From the NCBI GenBank assembly GCA_037447605.1, contig CM074808.1, forward strand, positions 1,821,008 through 1,885,007: a DNA stretch of 64,000 bases, written 5' to 3'. The notes under the pieces were generated by a model. It had not been told where the DNA came from. It was given only the letters and a program-made list of their open reading frames with translations, and did not search any database. Made by a program: the position numbers and the translations under genes. This document shows, one piece after another, positions 63,234 to 64,000 of the stretch (its first letter is position 1; every line of letters begins with the position of its first letter). This DNA comes from Zygnema circumcarinatum (lineage: Eukaryota > Streptophyta > Zygnematophyceae > Zygnematales > Zygnemataceae).

Positions 63234-64000
63234 ATGGAGGCCAATCCCGGCACGCATCTCTCTGCCACGAAGCGGCCTCGCCCTTCGGACTCTGATGAGA
63301 TTGTTCTCGACAACTACCATTTACAGAAGCGGTATCTCACTGAGGTAGGTCGCAGTCCTCCATTCGCAGTAATTTCTTTTTAGCTAAGACGTATTGTTTT
63401 CTATAGTGGATATAGCGCACTGTGGAAAGAGCAGTTCAAGATTTGGATGGCATTTGCAGTTTACGACGATTCATTTCTGCTCCATTAAAAGCATTCCTTT
63501 TATCAGTACTCTGTTACTAGTTTGCTGTTAGCTTAGCTAGTTAGTCTAGCTAACCTGTTCAGGTTGCTAGACTTACCTGTTGACCAGAAAATTATGACTG
63601 AAAATATTTGATGAGGGCTTTTTTGATTTCTGCAAGGCTACTGGACCGTACATTTCTTTGTATAGTGGAGCTCAGTTAAGAATCGGCCGACAGTCACGAC
63701 GTTCCTCTCTATTTAAGGATCGTTCGAATATTGAATTCATGCCATTTTCCAGCTGTGCTTGATCTGTATTGAGTGAAAAAGATCGAATGACGGGCTCGAA
63801 TGGCGACGCTTGTGAGAACATTCGAGCTGTTTGTAGGATCTGTTTGTAGATTGTTTTATGTCTGGGATCTGGTTAAAATCACCTGAACAACGACTGAACG
63901 GAAAGAGAACTTTGTGCAGGTCATGGCGTCTAGTCTTAATGGCTTGAAGATGGCGGATAGCGGTAAAAGGTCTGGACCTGCTGTAGGTTCTGCCTCAGGA
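63234..64000 (+). CDS. Start of an unidentified protein-coding gene (3'-partial)
   Basis: Two exons are visible: 63234-63344 (37 residues from ATG) and 63920 to the window edge (27 residues), both in phase with GT-AG borders. The product begins with a KRPRP basic patch, then NYHLQKRYLTE joined to VMASSLNGLK. The KRYL-x-E / MASSLNGL junction looks conserved and the basic patch suggests a nuclear protein, but I cannot assign a family. An ATG at the start of exon 2 (ATGGCGTCT) is less likely as the start. Confidence 0.6.

Overview
The window is nuclear DNA from a green-lineage eukaryote, most likely a streptophyte alga or an early-diverging land plant. The evidence is genes cut by many short GT-AG introns, plastid-type transit peptides, and plant-specific protein sets: pheophorbide a oxygenase, plant-type dehydroascorbate reductase, a FRA3-clade inositol 5-phosphatase, a HINT4-type HIT protein and a plastid IBA57-like protein. 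I cannot name the species. Gene density is about one per 5-6 kb. Exon models were built by hand, matching family-conserved blocks to splice sites and checking phase. Every complete multi-exon model closes to a whole number of codons.

Layout: (1) 219-2918 (+), the 3' part of a FRA3-type inositol polyphosphate 5-phosphatase. (2) 4255-6492 (-), dehydroascorbate reductase with a transit peptide. (3) 6.5-10.0 kb, gene-poor, with a complete Tourist/Harbinger-like MITE and a diverged relative beside it. (4) 10018-13713 (+), an intronless INTS3 gene (Integrator subunit 3). (5) 14968-18945 (-), pheophorbide a oxygenase, head-to-head with (6) 19331-26869 (+), a neurochondrin-family gene. (7) 29274-34250 (+), an IBA57/COG0354-like plastid protein. 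(8) 36315-43810 (+), a MAPK-like CMGC kinase with a Q-rich tail. (9) 44530-46641 (+), a HINT4-like HIT protein, tail-to-tail with (10) 46926-51515 (-), SelO protein AMPylase, which is head-to-head (141 bp) with (11) 51657-57264 (+), a BaiN/HI0933-type flavoprotein. (12) 59545-61423 (-), a mitochondrial dicarboxylate carrier. (13) 62.2-62.5 kb, two tandem MITEs. (14) 63234 to the window end (+), the start of an unidentified gene.

The genes do not form a pathway or operon. Several products act in organelle redox, Fe-S or pigment metabolism (DHAR, PAO, IBA57-like, SelO, flavoprotein, dicarboxylate carrier), but I have no evidence that the linkage is functional. I found no new multi-gene system. 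The most notable points are the intronless INTS3 among intron-rich neighbours, two GC-AG introns, a 25-nt micro-exon in a kinase with an atypical activation segment, two compact divergent promoters, and two independent MITE insertions with clear terminal repeats and target-site duplications.
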